Shown here piece by piece: positions 23,713-36,500 of a DNA stretch of 64,000 nt. The stretch spans positions 4,958,819 through 5,022,818 of the forward strand of contig OZ026847.1 of assembly GCA_964023205.1 (NCBI GenBank), written 5' to 3'. Under the pieces are notes generated by a model. It was not told where the DNA came from and did no database searches. It saw only the letters and a list, made by a program, of their open reading frames with translations. This stretch comes from Lutraria lutraria. Lineage: Eukaryota; Mollusca; Bivalvia; Venerida; Mactridae. Each line of letters starts with the position of its first letter. Within the stretch, counting starts at the first letter, position 1. The position numbers were made by a program, and so were the translations under genes.

Positions 23713-24069
23713 TAGGGCTGTCGAATCACGAACCTTTTGTTATCAAGTAACCCGTCTAAATCTTAAAAATTGCAGTCCTGAAGACAATATAAATTGTTCT
23801 TTGACTTAAATCTATAAGTACTCCCTTCCAGTTAATTGATTTACCAGCATCATTATTTAAAGAACCGATTGGACATCTTGGCAAACAAAGTAGTCCATAA
23901 TGAGACAATATATATTCAGAGAAAATGGATTTTTAAGAACAAAGAATACACTTTTAATTTGTTAAAAAACAAGATCGGGTACCACGATCTTATTAATGAC
24001 GATTATTCATACTCGATTTTGAATTTGATTCGTGAATACCCGAGTATTCGGATACTCGCCACAGGCCTA
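23713..24069. mobile_element. hAT-type MITE with perfect 8-bp target duplication
   Basis: The direct repeat GAAGTGTC flanks the element exactly (23,705-23,712 and 24,070-24,077). The ends are short inverted repeats: TAGGGCTGTCG at the left and, reverse-complemented, TAGGCCTGTGG at the right. Both features are hAT hallmarks. The homologous site in unit 1 (about 18,680) lacks it. The 357-bp interior has no transposase; its right part contains a small palindrome around CGAGTATTCGGATACTCG. Confidence 0.9.
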
Positions 24070-24349
24070 GAAGTGTCAAGAACTTAATTAATGCTTGTGT
24101 TACAACATCGATGAATATAATTGCAGCCAGTAAGTATTTATAAATGGTTGAGAAAATCCTATCAAAGCCACTATGATTGAATCTTTCAGCTATTGATTAA
24201 ATACCTGCTATAGTAGTATGATAGTAAATGTTGACAGTGCATCCGTCTTGTATGAACGTTTTTAAAATAGCATTCATTGACTGACATTGATCAAAATAAC
24301 CATTAATATTTTCCATTTATTTTCATTTTATAGCGCTAGTTTATGCAAT

Positions 24350-24541
24350 ATGTCGAAACTTAAAGTATTCATTTGGGGATGCGTATTAATTGGAACGTAT
24401 GTGATTGTTAAGTTAGCAATGATGGATCGTGTTGCAGTGTTAAATTTAGAAAAGTTCAAAATATCCAAAATATTTTCGGATATACGTGACGCGTTTGAGC
24501 TAAGACTTCAGAACACTACAGTGGAGGATCTACTATGTATG
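24350..24541 (+). CDS. CHST15-like: Copy 2 exon 1B (membrane anchor)
   Basis: 64 codons, donor ATG|GTGAGT, phase 0. Compared with exon 1A it has Trp for Gly at residue 9 (FIWGC against FIGGC), and Ser for Pro and Phe for Cys further on. It is nearest to exon 2 and so is the default first exon. Confidence 0.8.
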
Positions 24542-27500
24542 GTGAGTATTAGACATAAATTTTGTTTCAACGACCAGGGGAGTGGGCGTAAAATGAAGCG
24601 GTTTGTCCGATAAAAGGCTAGCTCTTAAATCAATCAATAAATGGAGCGAGTAATTTATGAAGATTTTAAGTTACGGTTTATCAATGGAGAAGAATATCAT
24701 TATCCCTAAGTAGTGTCATGTATAAAGAAGTATTTAAAGCCCCAATAGCATTTTGGATTTTAAAATTGAAGTAGGTATTATCAGTAAAATTTACGTACTT
24801 GCTACAAAAACATTCCGAAATTCTGTTTTTAATCACAATGTGTACATATAGAAATATAGCACAGTATTTTTTTCAATGATATTGCAAAAAAATAAGAAAA
24901 AGCGTTTCTTCGAGACGTGGCTGAAGGAAGGCATTGTGTAAATATGTATATGAGCAATTAGAATATATTTCTTTTATTTTACTATCATTACATCCATAAT
25001 TCCGTATTGCTAAATTTGTTTCTGTTTATTCTATAACAGAGGAATCCGGTGTGTTTTCCTTCCGTGCATACTTTATAGCAAGAAAAAACGTTTCCAAAAC
25101 CACTATCGTATTTTTTTCAATATCATACCAAACTTTCGCGGACATGCTGATTTGGAAAATCGATAAAAAAATTACATTAAACAAAGAAGGGGAATTTCAC
25201 TATAATCGTCATAACTTTTATTCTATTCAAAATACGAAATTTGTACTCATCACAAAAGTTTAATTAATCTTTTATCTTTCTAATGGTGTATTTTTTATTT
25301 TAATATAATGCTTTTTTCGACCCTTTTGCGTTTGAAAAAGACACCTATCGATTCCCTCTATATTCAATGTAAAAAGCGTAAAATTGGTAGATTTTTCAAT
25401 GAACATTTTATGTTTTCAGCATCATAACTCTTTTGGGGGAAATGTGATCAAATTTGTATTCATTGCATTCGTTTTGAAAATTTAATTTCTTTCACCATGT
25501 AAAATATGAAAACAATCAAATAATATCTTCTTCGACCCTTATGATGATTTTTAAAACTACCCCTTAGATTTTTTTAAGTTCAATTCGTCAATCGTTCGAC
25601 AAATCTCGGATATTTACGTACGTTTACGGAAACAACGAGCATTTGGCGATGATCAGTTTTAGGATAATTGAGGTTGAACACTAAAACATATTTTAACATG
25701 GATGAAAATATTAGAATATGTGAAATATTTTACTTTACTTCCGTATAAAAGCAAAATCGATATTTATAACCACATTTGTTGATATTATAAAAAATAACAT
25801 AAATAAAAAAATGGTTTTCACTATTGTTAAAGCCCCATTAGCTTTTTGGATGTTAAAATTGAAGTAGGTCTTATTTTACCTAGACAGATGTGAAACTGAC
25901 TTTTACTTGCAATAAAAACGTTCCAATTTTTTTATCACAAAGTATAATATAGAAATACAGCACAGTATTTTTTAATCATGTTGCAAAAAATAAGAAATTT
26001 CATCTGACAACTATTTTATGAGATATGCCTAATGGAAGGCATTATGTAAATATTTTTACAGATCAAGTAATATATATTTCTTATATTTTACGATTGTTCT
26101 AATGTTTCCATCTATTGTTCTAATGGACCTTAAATAGACGATGACATTTCATTAAATGAAATTTATTAGACTTAATTTTTGAACTATTAGTTTTCATTAA
26201 TTAGCTGTGTATCTTCTACTCTTTGAATTTTCACGATGTCACATGATCCAAACTTTATTGTATTTATGTTTGTAACGAGATACTATGTTTTGTATAAGTT
26301 ACTAAATAAAATCATGTTCCTATACGTGTCTTAGAATGTGTAATGTTACGTAATCTCGGTGCTATTTCGAGGAATATTGACGCTCGGCTTTTTGTATATA
26401 AAATAGGAAAATTATGTATGGGTCTGACACATTGTATTTGATTGATTGTTGCAGTACCAGAAAATTATAAGTGAGAACTTTTATGTTATTGGTTACGATT
26501 AGTTTTTTTTCTTATCTTTTAACAACTGAACGGTTTGATCTCACACATGATACTGTCGATTTCAGAAGGTCAGTGGAAATGCCGTTATCTGATTGGTCAA
26601 CTGGCCTGTCAATGAAATATCCAAGGAAGGGTCAATTGCCGCGTCGCTAATATATAGTCGTACATAGATCGATAGTCAATAAACACCACGGGTGGTAAAT
26701 GATTTGCATTTTACTAGTTTGTATATAATATACATATATCTTTATCGATAGTAAAATATAAGTATCAGAGGAATTGCTTGAGTAGCGGGCAAGTTAAAGA
26801 CTAATGAATTTATGAAACAAATGTTATTTTACTAACTTGTCACATTTTAAAACGAAAATAAAACACGATTAAACGAGTATTTTTATCGATTCGGATGTTA
26901 TTAGTGTTTTACAGCACGAATACTCGAAGATAATTTTATGTAAAATCTAATACAAGACCTTCTAAATTCTAATTGAATATTACACCTGTTAATCGACAGA
27001 TCAATGATACGTAAATTTGTATAAATATATTTTGTATTCAAGACAGAAACAATAATGAATAATGATAATAATTTATATAAAGTTTTTTACATTTTTTACT
27101 TTTTCAAAGCTTTATGAATACAACAAAAAATAATGTGTTCTACAATATAATCTTTTCCAACTAAATACAAAATACGTGTTCTTTCGTTAAAACAAACACC
27201 TTCGTATTCATTTTGGAAAGGTTCTAATGAGATTATTAATGTATTTACTGACGCAAAAGAAATGGCCAAATCATTAAAGACGTTCCGTCTGCTGGATCTA
27301 TGGCCTTATCGGGTGTCTGGTCGATTTAACGGTTTACATTAACTGGTTCCCGCTCAATGTTGCAGTGCACCAAAGGAACAAACAAGTCAACGGGAACCAG
27401 TTTAAGATTTTCACGCAGTCTATCGATTGTTACCCGGCTTCTTTACCTTATTCATAACATGAAGTCAGCCATGCGTCAGAGACGAGATCTATTATATCTC

Positions 27501-30500
27501 AACTGAAATCAGTATTAAATTTAGCAAGTTATGATTCCTCTTATATATATTCCAGAATGTGTGCGTATATAGTGTGGCATGCACATGCACCGGGTCACAA
27601 GTCTTGTATTTCAAATAATTGAATTGATCTAAATATGCGCTTCCATATTACGGAATAAAATCCAATAATCACAAATAATATGTGACTATAGAACGGGTGC
27701 ATAAACTGTACAATTTCTGCAATTATTATGACAACAATGCCGAAGTATAGACTGCTTAGTTTATTGAACTGTTAATATTAATCAAAGTGAGACGTGGATC
27801 AAGAAAAAGGTGAAGTTACAATTAGCGACCGTACAAAATGACACCTAATTTTATAAATGTATCACGGAACAGCTTTTTATGCTCTTTGAATCTTTGCTTA
27901 TCATCAAAGCATTCAAGTCTGCCTCAGAAACATTGAATTAAGTAAAGGTGTTTTCAAGTTGAATCTACAATCTAGAGCAGATTTTATAAGGAAGAACTCG
28001 TCAAATAAATGGAAAAAGATATACTAGTAATAACCGAAAACCTGTTTCAACTGTACACGCATCATTGCGCATGTGTTATCAAAAATTAATACCCGCGACA
28101 TCATATTTGATATGGGAGTGAGGTATTCATGATAACTTAACTTAATCAAGCACTATATTTACATGCACAAAATGTATCAATAAAATGGTACGCGCGACAC
28201 ATAATCAACATAAGGACGTTTGTAAAATGTAGTTTGGAGTACCGTTTACTGACAGGAAGTTCGTAAGCTGAAATTTCTCAATGTGAAATGTATACTTCAC
28301 TAATCATATTGCTCGTGAATCCCGTGCATTCAATGACAATATGACCAGCATATTGTTTAATCGGTACGGTTTTCTGTAAGCAATAATGAAAACATTAAAC
28401 AGGGCACGCATGTCTGCGGAAGCAATTTAAGAGGCTCATCATACAAATCGAGTTTTACCTTTTTAACAGTCAGAGTCACATGAAGCAGACAGTTCACCTA
28501 AGCATCGCTCCTGGGAAGAACCAGTACTAGACTCCCATTCTCCGTAAGCAACAGCCTACTTTCTCACATAAAGAGTCATGGTCGGGAGCGGGACTCGAAA
28601 CCACGACCCTCTATCAATGAGAAGTTACAGTGATTTGAAGTCAGCTACCACGGAGACGGGTTTCGCCCGATTGTGAATTTCGCTTATCATTTGCTTGAAA
28701 AAAGTCTTATTAACAATGATTAATGAAATTAAACATGATGTTTGACAATACTATTGACTAAACTTATAAGAAATATTTACACCTGGCCTGTAACTCGCGT
28801 TTAATTTTCGAACAAAATACTTAATATTAGCAATTATTTCGATTATGATCTAATAAACCTTTTATTGAAACATAAAAAGTAATTAAAGGATTTGTCAAAT
28901 TTGTTGTATACCGTTTTCTGAAAGTTTTAAACATGAGACATCTGCTAGATATATATTTTCTCAGTTAATCTTTGCTATACCCACTAGAAAAGTAATCGTC
29001 CTGAAAAAAATGGTACGAGTAAATAAATATATATATACATGTATATTAAATGGCAGCAGGAGCTAGTGTAATAAAGCTATTAGTCAAAATTAGTGATTGT
29101 AAAACTCAGTAGCAAATGTTTACATAATAAGCTTTCAGAAAATAAAAAATTTACGCATGTGAAATCAGCAATTTTGGGGAAAAGTAATAGCCACACACGC
29201 ATTTATACAGGCGATAGCTGAAACAGCTTATCTCTGTTATCTATGTCTCAGATCACCATACATCAGTAAAATGTATGACCCTATTCTTCACTAAATTCCA
29301 AACTGACCGTGATCAGACACAGTGGGCGATAAAACGAGAGATAAGACCTCCTGTGGTTTTTAGTCGCTTACACAGGAGCTGTTCAATAAATCCCCATGCT
29401 GATGTGAAATACATCGATTTTCGGAATCTGTACAATTTCAGTTGATGACAGATTATATAATCCATACATTTTATGAACATGCGTTTCGTTTATGGATATA
29501 TATATAGAGAGAGAGAGTACGCACTTTTATAGGTACACTTCGGCCTATGTGTACTTACAATAATGACTGAATCATGCTGATTTTTTTTATTTACTACAAA
29601 CAATGATCTATCATGTTAACGTTAGATTTTTTTCTAAATTAAAAACAGTTATCATGTTTTTTTTTCGAGACAACAGAAATAAGAGCGACAGGAATAGCAC
29701 GATACTAATATTAGGCTATTAATACTTAAATTTGTGCTGTTGTTATCAGAGTTATTAATGTTTATTCCGGAATACAAAATCTGTCATCTATTTTCAAAAG
29801 GAAAATGTCAAATATATTATAGCCCTTTTTATTGACGCTGCGTCAATGAAATGGAGGTGTGTGTGTCCGAAATGTGTGACAATGGTAAAATGATATGAAT
29901 CACTGACTGATTTAAACTGTAATTTAAAGCAGTGTTTAAATGTACATTAAGGCTCTGTGTCGATCTTATGTATCCTTTAGATAGTGAGGCCGTCTTCTTA
30001 TAATTTTTGTGACAGCACGTGTTCTTACTGAGAAACTTGAATTGATGTAAGTTTAATGTATTGATTATCTCTAATTAAAACATGAATGGTATCGATAAAA
30101 TATATAACGATACCCTCATATTGACCTTTTCTTCTTCTAAAAATGTTTGAATTACTCAACAATATTTTTACTCAAAAAAGCGCTGGCCGTGTATTTTAGA
30201 ATGGCGGCCGCGTAATAACTGTCGCATAGTGCACGCAAGATGGCTGCTGTTTACTGATGTAAATATTAAGTTGAGGAATAATGTGAATTTCTGTTGACAG
30301 TGCACACCATTAAAGGGATTACCGGACGAAATCAGTTCTGAAAAAGATAGTTTTGACAGGCATAAAAACGACAAACTAGAGATATTGACCACATCAATAA
30401 TATGCATTGTCGAACAGTATTCAAGTCGCAAACTGAGGACATAAGGATGGGATTTTTAAGAATGAAGTAAAATAATGATAATCTCTGGCGTGACACACGT

Positions 30501-33500
30501 AGTCAATCCGTTGGGCTGTAAATTTAAAAGGGTTCAACGGTAAGATTCGTGTGGAACTGTCAGAACAATTCTACATAACTTCTAAATACTAAACAGGAGT
30601 AGACTTGTAAGTGAATTTTACATTAAAGACATTGAACCAGGAATCTATCTTCCTTTAATGTCATTGTGGCAGAATTGACTTTTTAGTTAGACAGACCGGA
30701 ACTATGCTTGATTGTTATTACAATAAGTCCATTTTGTTTCTTCTTAAATACATTTAATCTAAAGGTATTTTTCCTTCTACACATGTTTATTCAAGCAATC
30801 ATTAAATAATATTGTTCAACTATCTAGTCATTGGGGTGTCCAAGGGCTCTTTATTCACTTGATATACTTAAAATCACATTGTTTAACCTGTTACACTGTA
30901 CATGTTTAATCATACCCCTGTGTCATTCAAAAAGAGTGTATCGTGAAATTCTCATGATTTCTCTCCCTGAAAGGGTATATAAGGCTGAGTATCCAGCACT
31001 CAGTGCTCAGTTCACTGACATTTGCAAGGTAGATTCTACCCTTGTCCGAACTTTGCCACCTCTTTTGTAAATTTAAGGGATACTTTTATAATATTTTGAC
31101 CAGGGTTCTAAATTCATAGACTAAATTATTATCTTTCTTTCCTTCTAAATTCATGGTCTTTATATATGTAAAATTAAACTAAGTTAGGTTAGGATTGTTG
31201 AGTATTTGATTCATCTTATTTATTGTTCACCTTGTTTATTATAATCCATAAAACTTGTTTCAGTTATAAATATTATGACAACTTATAAATAAACAGAAAG
31301 TAAAAGTATCTGTAAACCCAAAAACTGTGTCCTAATATATCTAGTTATTAGTTAATTCAATTAGTAACAGTAGAACCTGGGATTTTGATCCAGTGTTTCA
31401 ACAATTATCATCAAACATATATAAAATTGAACACAAGTCTTCAAACCTTGATCAGTGATCAAGTGGTACATTAATATACATACAATACATGTTGAACGGA
31501 TCATAAAAACGAACCAAGACTGTCACGGGGATGTAGGCATGTGACTAAGACCCAGCAGTCCTGTATATTCCACAGTAGGGAGTCCAATAAAACTGACAGG
31601 GTCATTGATAGACTAGCTTCTAATTACATAATCAGTCATTTAAATTTATGGCTAATAAAAATTATAGCTACTGTATAGATACTTAAATTGATTCAATGTT
31701 TAATTGAAAATATAGATATAATTTTCTTTTTTTTAAAGTATATATATATTCTTTATTTAATTATGTTTATATTAAATGCAAAATATTAAGAAATTTAATA
31801 TGATTAAAGACATTAATTACTCAAATAAATGCTCAACGCTTCAAACACATTAGCAAATATACATGTATCTCACACCAATTAGTTAGGTCTGGATGATTTT
31901 GATAAATTAAACGTCCATTTTGTGAATTTAATACAAACGTATCCTAACACCTTTATACCTGTTAAATATTTCTAACCAATATAATTTCTGAAGCAGTACC
32001 TGTATAAACATAGTTTCTTTGCAAGTTATTTTTAAGATTATAATATTTATCTTGTAAAAAATAATTTCATGTGTAAATAGAATGATTTGATTTAGAAATA
32101 GAAGAAGCATTCAGTTGCATTTTTCATGCATTAACTATTCTTACATAATCTGGTAATTAAAGGACACCATTAATTAATCACATAAAATGCTTACAAAAAT
32201 AACAGGAAGTTATCCATAAACTAATTATCCTTAAAAACCAATAAAATTTATGACCCTCTATGACTAGGTGTCAAGTCTACAGACACTTAGCTGACTGTGA
32301 AAAGACAGGATTAATCCCATTAGGGGCAATAAAACAATTAAGAGATTAGACCTCATGTGGATTTGGGGGGGGGGCACTTATATAGTAGCTGTTCAATGTC
32401 TTTAATCTGTAATGCACTCAGTGTGTTACAATATTGTAGTGCAGGGCTTTTTTCACAGGTAGGAAAAGTGACATTTTCTTCAAATTTGGGAAAGAATAAC
32501 TCATATTTTTTTTTGCAAAAGGGGAAGAAAAAACTTGGATGTAAACTAAATTTTAGGGGAAAACTGCATGATTTTAAAGGATTATCCTGAGGGGAAGACG
32601 CCTGTTATAGAAGGAAAATAGCTCTGTAGAATGTCATTTATCCTTTTAAAAGTCTTGTTATAATTGTGTTATTTTCTTTGATAAAATAAGTGCATGCTTA
32701 AATATCAATAATCTTATGATAAGATTTTTTTTGTAAGACGGGGGAAGGTAGCCTGCATGGCGGGCGCCCCCTCAAAGTTCTCGATCATACATAGACATAA
32801 AATACCATTAATTAATTCATTCATTTAATGAAATAGCATTCAATTATTCAGTTCCCAAATATTACGCCCCCTATTTTGAAAACCTGGATCCGCCCCTTCT
32901 GCATATATGATAATTACTAATAGGACTCATTGTTGGTATTACAATGTTATCATTATCAGTGACATCATGGCAAATTTGCAAATTTTAACACATATATTGC
33001 ATGGTGAGGGGAATATAAAATGGTATTACGCTGAATTATTGATTTATTTCTTAAATTCAAACACATGCATGGACGCGAACGTCATAGAAAACACTTCCTT
33101 TTTATTTTTAAGAATTAAAGAGAAATGAAAAACCGGAAATTCTGTAGCAACAACATATCTTAAAAACATTTTTTTTAAATAAAAATTATTAATTTTCTTT
33201 GATAAAATAAGTGCATGCTTAAATATCAATAATCTTATGATAAGATTTTTTATTGTAAGAAAAAAATATGATGCCTCATAAATGCGAGCCCTGGTCTAAG
33301 CCAAATCACAGCTGACTTTGTATCTCGTACAGAAATTAATTTTCGCAATGTTAATTTTACTAAATGACTAATTTGCCATGGCAATATTTTGCCATGGAAA
33401 TTTTGCCATGGCAAACTTTTGCCATGGCAAAAATTAAAATTTAAAAATTCATATTTATTGATCAAAACCATAATAATTGTGTTAATTATGATACCTACAC

Positions 33501-36500
33501 ACCCTTACATGGTGTTTCTTTAGATATTAAAAAAAAAATTGCCATGGCAATTTTGCCATGGCAAAAGTGTTGATATTTTTGCCATGGCAAGGCCATGGCG
33601 GCCATGGCAAGGCATTTTGCAATGGCAAAATACCGATTTGCCATGGCAAAACGCCTTTTGCCATGGCAAAGACAGTTTTTCTTTGCATTTTTCAAGAAAA
33701 CTAATAAAGATAGAAACATGGGACTTACAATTTTTTAATAAGTAACTAAATGCTACAATTTAATAATGTTTTTGTTTCTCAAAAACGCGTAAAAGTGGGG
33801 GCTGTATTTGCCAAAGACCGGCGCGGCAAAAACAAACCGGCGGAGGTTTAATAATTCATTTTTGATAATATAATTATATGCTAAATATATCATTTTGGCA
33901 TACGTCCACAGTCATGTCACTTATAAAAACATGTCATAAAATAATATAGATTACCTACTTTGTATATTTATTTTTTCAATGATGTGTAAACAAAGGACGG
34001 ATAATAAAATCATATTTTTGAGATCCCTTTATATGGTTGCTAACTTTACCTGATTATTGATTTTTATACGCATCTCACATTGACTCACAAACAATTGGGT
34101 ATGTCGAGTTATATTTGTTAGATATCATTTCAATCAAATTGCAGAAATTGATTGTACTGTTTATATACACCAGGGCCCGTATTCACAAACCAACTAAGAT
34201 GAAAAATTATCTAAGAATCCCAAAGTTATCTTAGTTTTCGCCAAGTTTTGCTAACTTTGTAAGATTTTTCTTAACTTTTCTTAACGACGAATTTTATCCT
34301 AAAAGTTTAGTCAAGGTACGAGGTGTCTTAACTTAGATAAAAACAAAACGAAAATGGATGCTTCGTCGAACTCATTATTTTTCTATATCTATGAAGATTC
34401 CGGATTCTAATCGATTTATTTCTTGGATTATGAACTTTTAAACACTTTTCTGTCGTTAAACAATTTATGGTGACATTAGTAGAGACAGATACCAGTGATT
34501 AATGTGATTTTGATGTGATAAACATTTAGGCAGATAAACATTGCTTTACATGAACACTTTTGGGTGTAAATATATTCAGCCACTGTTAATGTTTGATATG
34601 AACATGAAATCCAAGGACAACTGTATAATCTGAAAGGGGCATGCCCTGGAACTAAAGCGTCTCGAATATAAATCAAATTGGTATCATTTGAATGCCTAAA
34701 TCAATTAATGGAAGTCCTGTAATTCTTTTACGAAATATCCCGCTAGTTGACTCAAAATACACATTTCAAGATTTACCAAACCTGCCGATTACGCCTTAGA
34801 AAATATTCGACCCTTTCGGGATTTGTCAAAAGCGGAAAAAAATGTCAACAAACTGTGAAAAGATAAGTATTGTTCATGTCATGTTCATTGTTTGCGACAT
34901 AAAGCTTATCTATCGATCAATTATAGGTAAATATCATTGTTTTGCTGCTTGAAAGGCAGCGCGCACGCTAAGTTAAATTCTCAGACGAATTGGAAATATC
35001 GTTTTCGTCAAAAAAAGGCTGTAAGCCTTTTATTTAAACCGGCATATAAATACCCTCGCGCGCGTTATAGGGCCATTTATGAAGGCACATTCTTTTTTGA
35101 CTTTTCGGTAATAATTGTTTATACAAGTGATAAAGGCATTTTTGGTGTATAAAACCCAAGACACAGCAGTTCCAGGGCATGCCCCTTTAAAGCTTTATTA
35201 CCTTGTATAAATTTTGTTGTGAATGCCCATATTGTGATGTTTGTTCCAGCTGAAAGCACACGCATGCAAGTACTTCTTTGTGAATTTAGTATAGCATCAA
35301 TTATAACTTAATTATTCTTTTGTGCAGTATGTTGAATAGAGTATAATACAGGTATGAGCTATTTTAAAACTACCAGTAAACATGTAATTGTATCAGGCCT
35401 TGGCAATATGATTTCAGTGAAGTAAATGATATCAGTAAACTTTAAAATAAAATGCATTTGTACGAATTTGAAATAAATGCTGCACAACTGAAAGATGTTT
35501 TTGTTATTAACCATTAATGTTCAGTTATGGATGAAACATTCTACAGCCATGTTTCAGTAGTGAAAATAAATGTATTGTAAGCTAATGTGTTTATATGCAG
35601 AATAGAATCAAATTACTATTTGACTGTGCATACAATAACAAAATTATTACTAGGATTCTTGAATTTCGTCTTTTCATAATATTTGCATTTGCAAAATTAA
35701 TTTTACTGATGAAACAAATTAATGTCAATATTATACGTTTCTGTCCATTTTAACGACGTACATAATAGTTGGGACATGCTCAAGTCTTATCAGAGATCCA
35801 AAAGTTATACAGTGAAATATCGATTTTTGGATCAATTAAGATAACATATTTTATCTGTTACGCGTGACTGACTTTATTACTTTATGACCCCTAATAAAGT
35901 CAGCATAACGCAAGCAAGGAGGGTAACAATAGGTAGACTGTATATAAACCCCTGAATTGTAGTTGTTTCCCTTGAAAATTGATCAGATACTCGATAAGGC
36001 CATGTCCGCCAAAGTTGGACATGCATTGAAATAAATACTATTCATAGAACAGCTGTGTTTTCCCACAGTCATATTATGCACACGGCATGAAGTGACGTCA
36101 CGCGCTCTATATAATTCAAGTTTACGAAAGCAAATTTCACAGCGAAATGAGTGTTTTTAGAAGAAAAGGGGCTTGTGTCGTCGTTAATAATTACCCTGGG
36201 ATAATATCAGCAATTGTTTGTTTTTTGTATATATTTTTTTTAGCAAAAAGCTAATGGGACTTAAACTGTTTAGCACATTCAAAGCATTTCCTTATCACAT
36301 ACTTTCACCACCATGGGCACGTTGTCTTTCACCTCTGTTTATGACATTAGGATAATACAAATTTAATTTCTATAATAAATAAGAGGAGTCGTTAAGAATT
36401 TCTGCGATTTATGAAATATGTATTCATGTTGTTTAATACTGTTTATGGTGCTATGGTTACAGGATTAGCGAAAGTCATTGAAAGCTTATAACATTAGTGT

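Larger units (their letters stand above)
21422..26169. repeat. Tandem duplication, unit 2 (first part)
   Basis: It restarts the unit-1 sequence at TTTACACAGG. It carries exon-1 relic 2 (frameshifted), exon 1B and an hAT-type insertion absent from unit 1. Unit-1-like sequence ends at 26,169 within ATTTATTAG and resumes only at 33,852. Confidence 0.85.
26170..33851. other. 7.7-kb segment interrupting tandem unit 2
   Basis: Unit-1 homology breaks inside ATTTATTAG|TAATTCATT and resumes 7,682 bp later. No clear terminal inverted repeat or target duplication bounds the segment, so it may be a composite or a rearrangement rather than a single transposon. It contains SINE, Tc1-like and MITE relics and the TTGCCATGGCAA cluster. 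Between 26.2 and 28.2 kb I see nothing but AT-rich sequence and one short inverted repeat (ACTGGTTCCCG / CGGGAACCAGT at about 27,338-27,395). No coding exon is recognised. Confidence 0.7.

Noticed and set aside
20000..25263. Two identical 70-codon ORFs (20,000-20,212 and 25,051-25,263, +)
   Set aside because: They lie in MITE-C-like sequence (GAATCCGGTGTGTTTTCC) and are identical only because of the recent tandem duplication.
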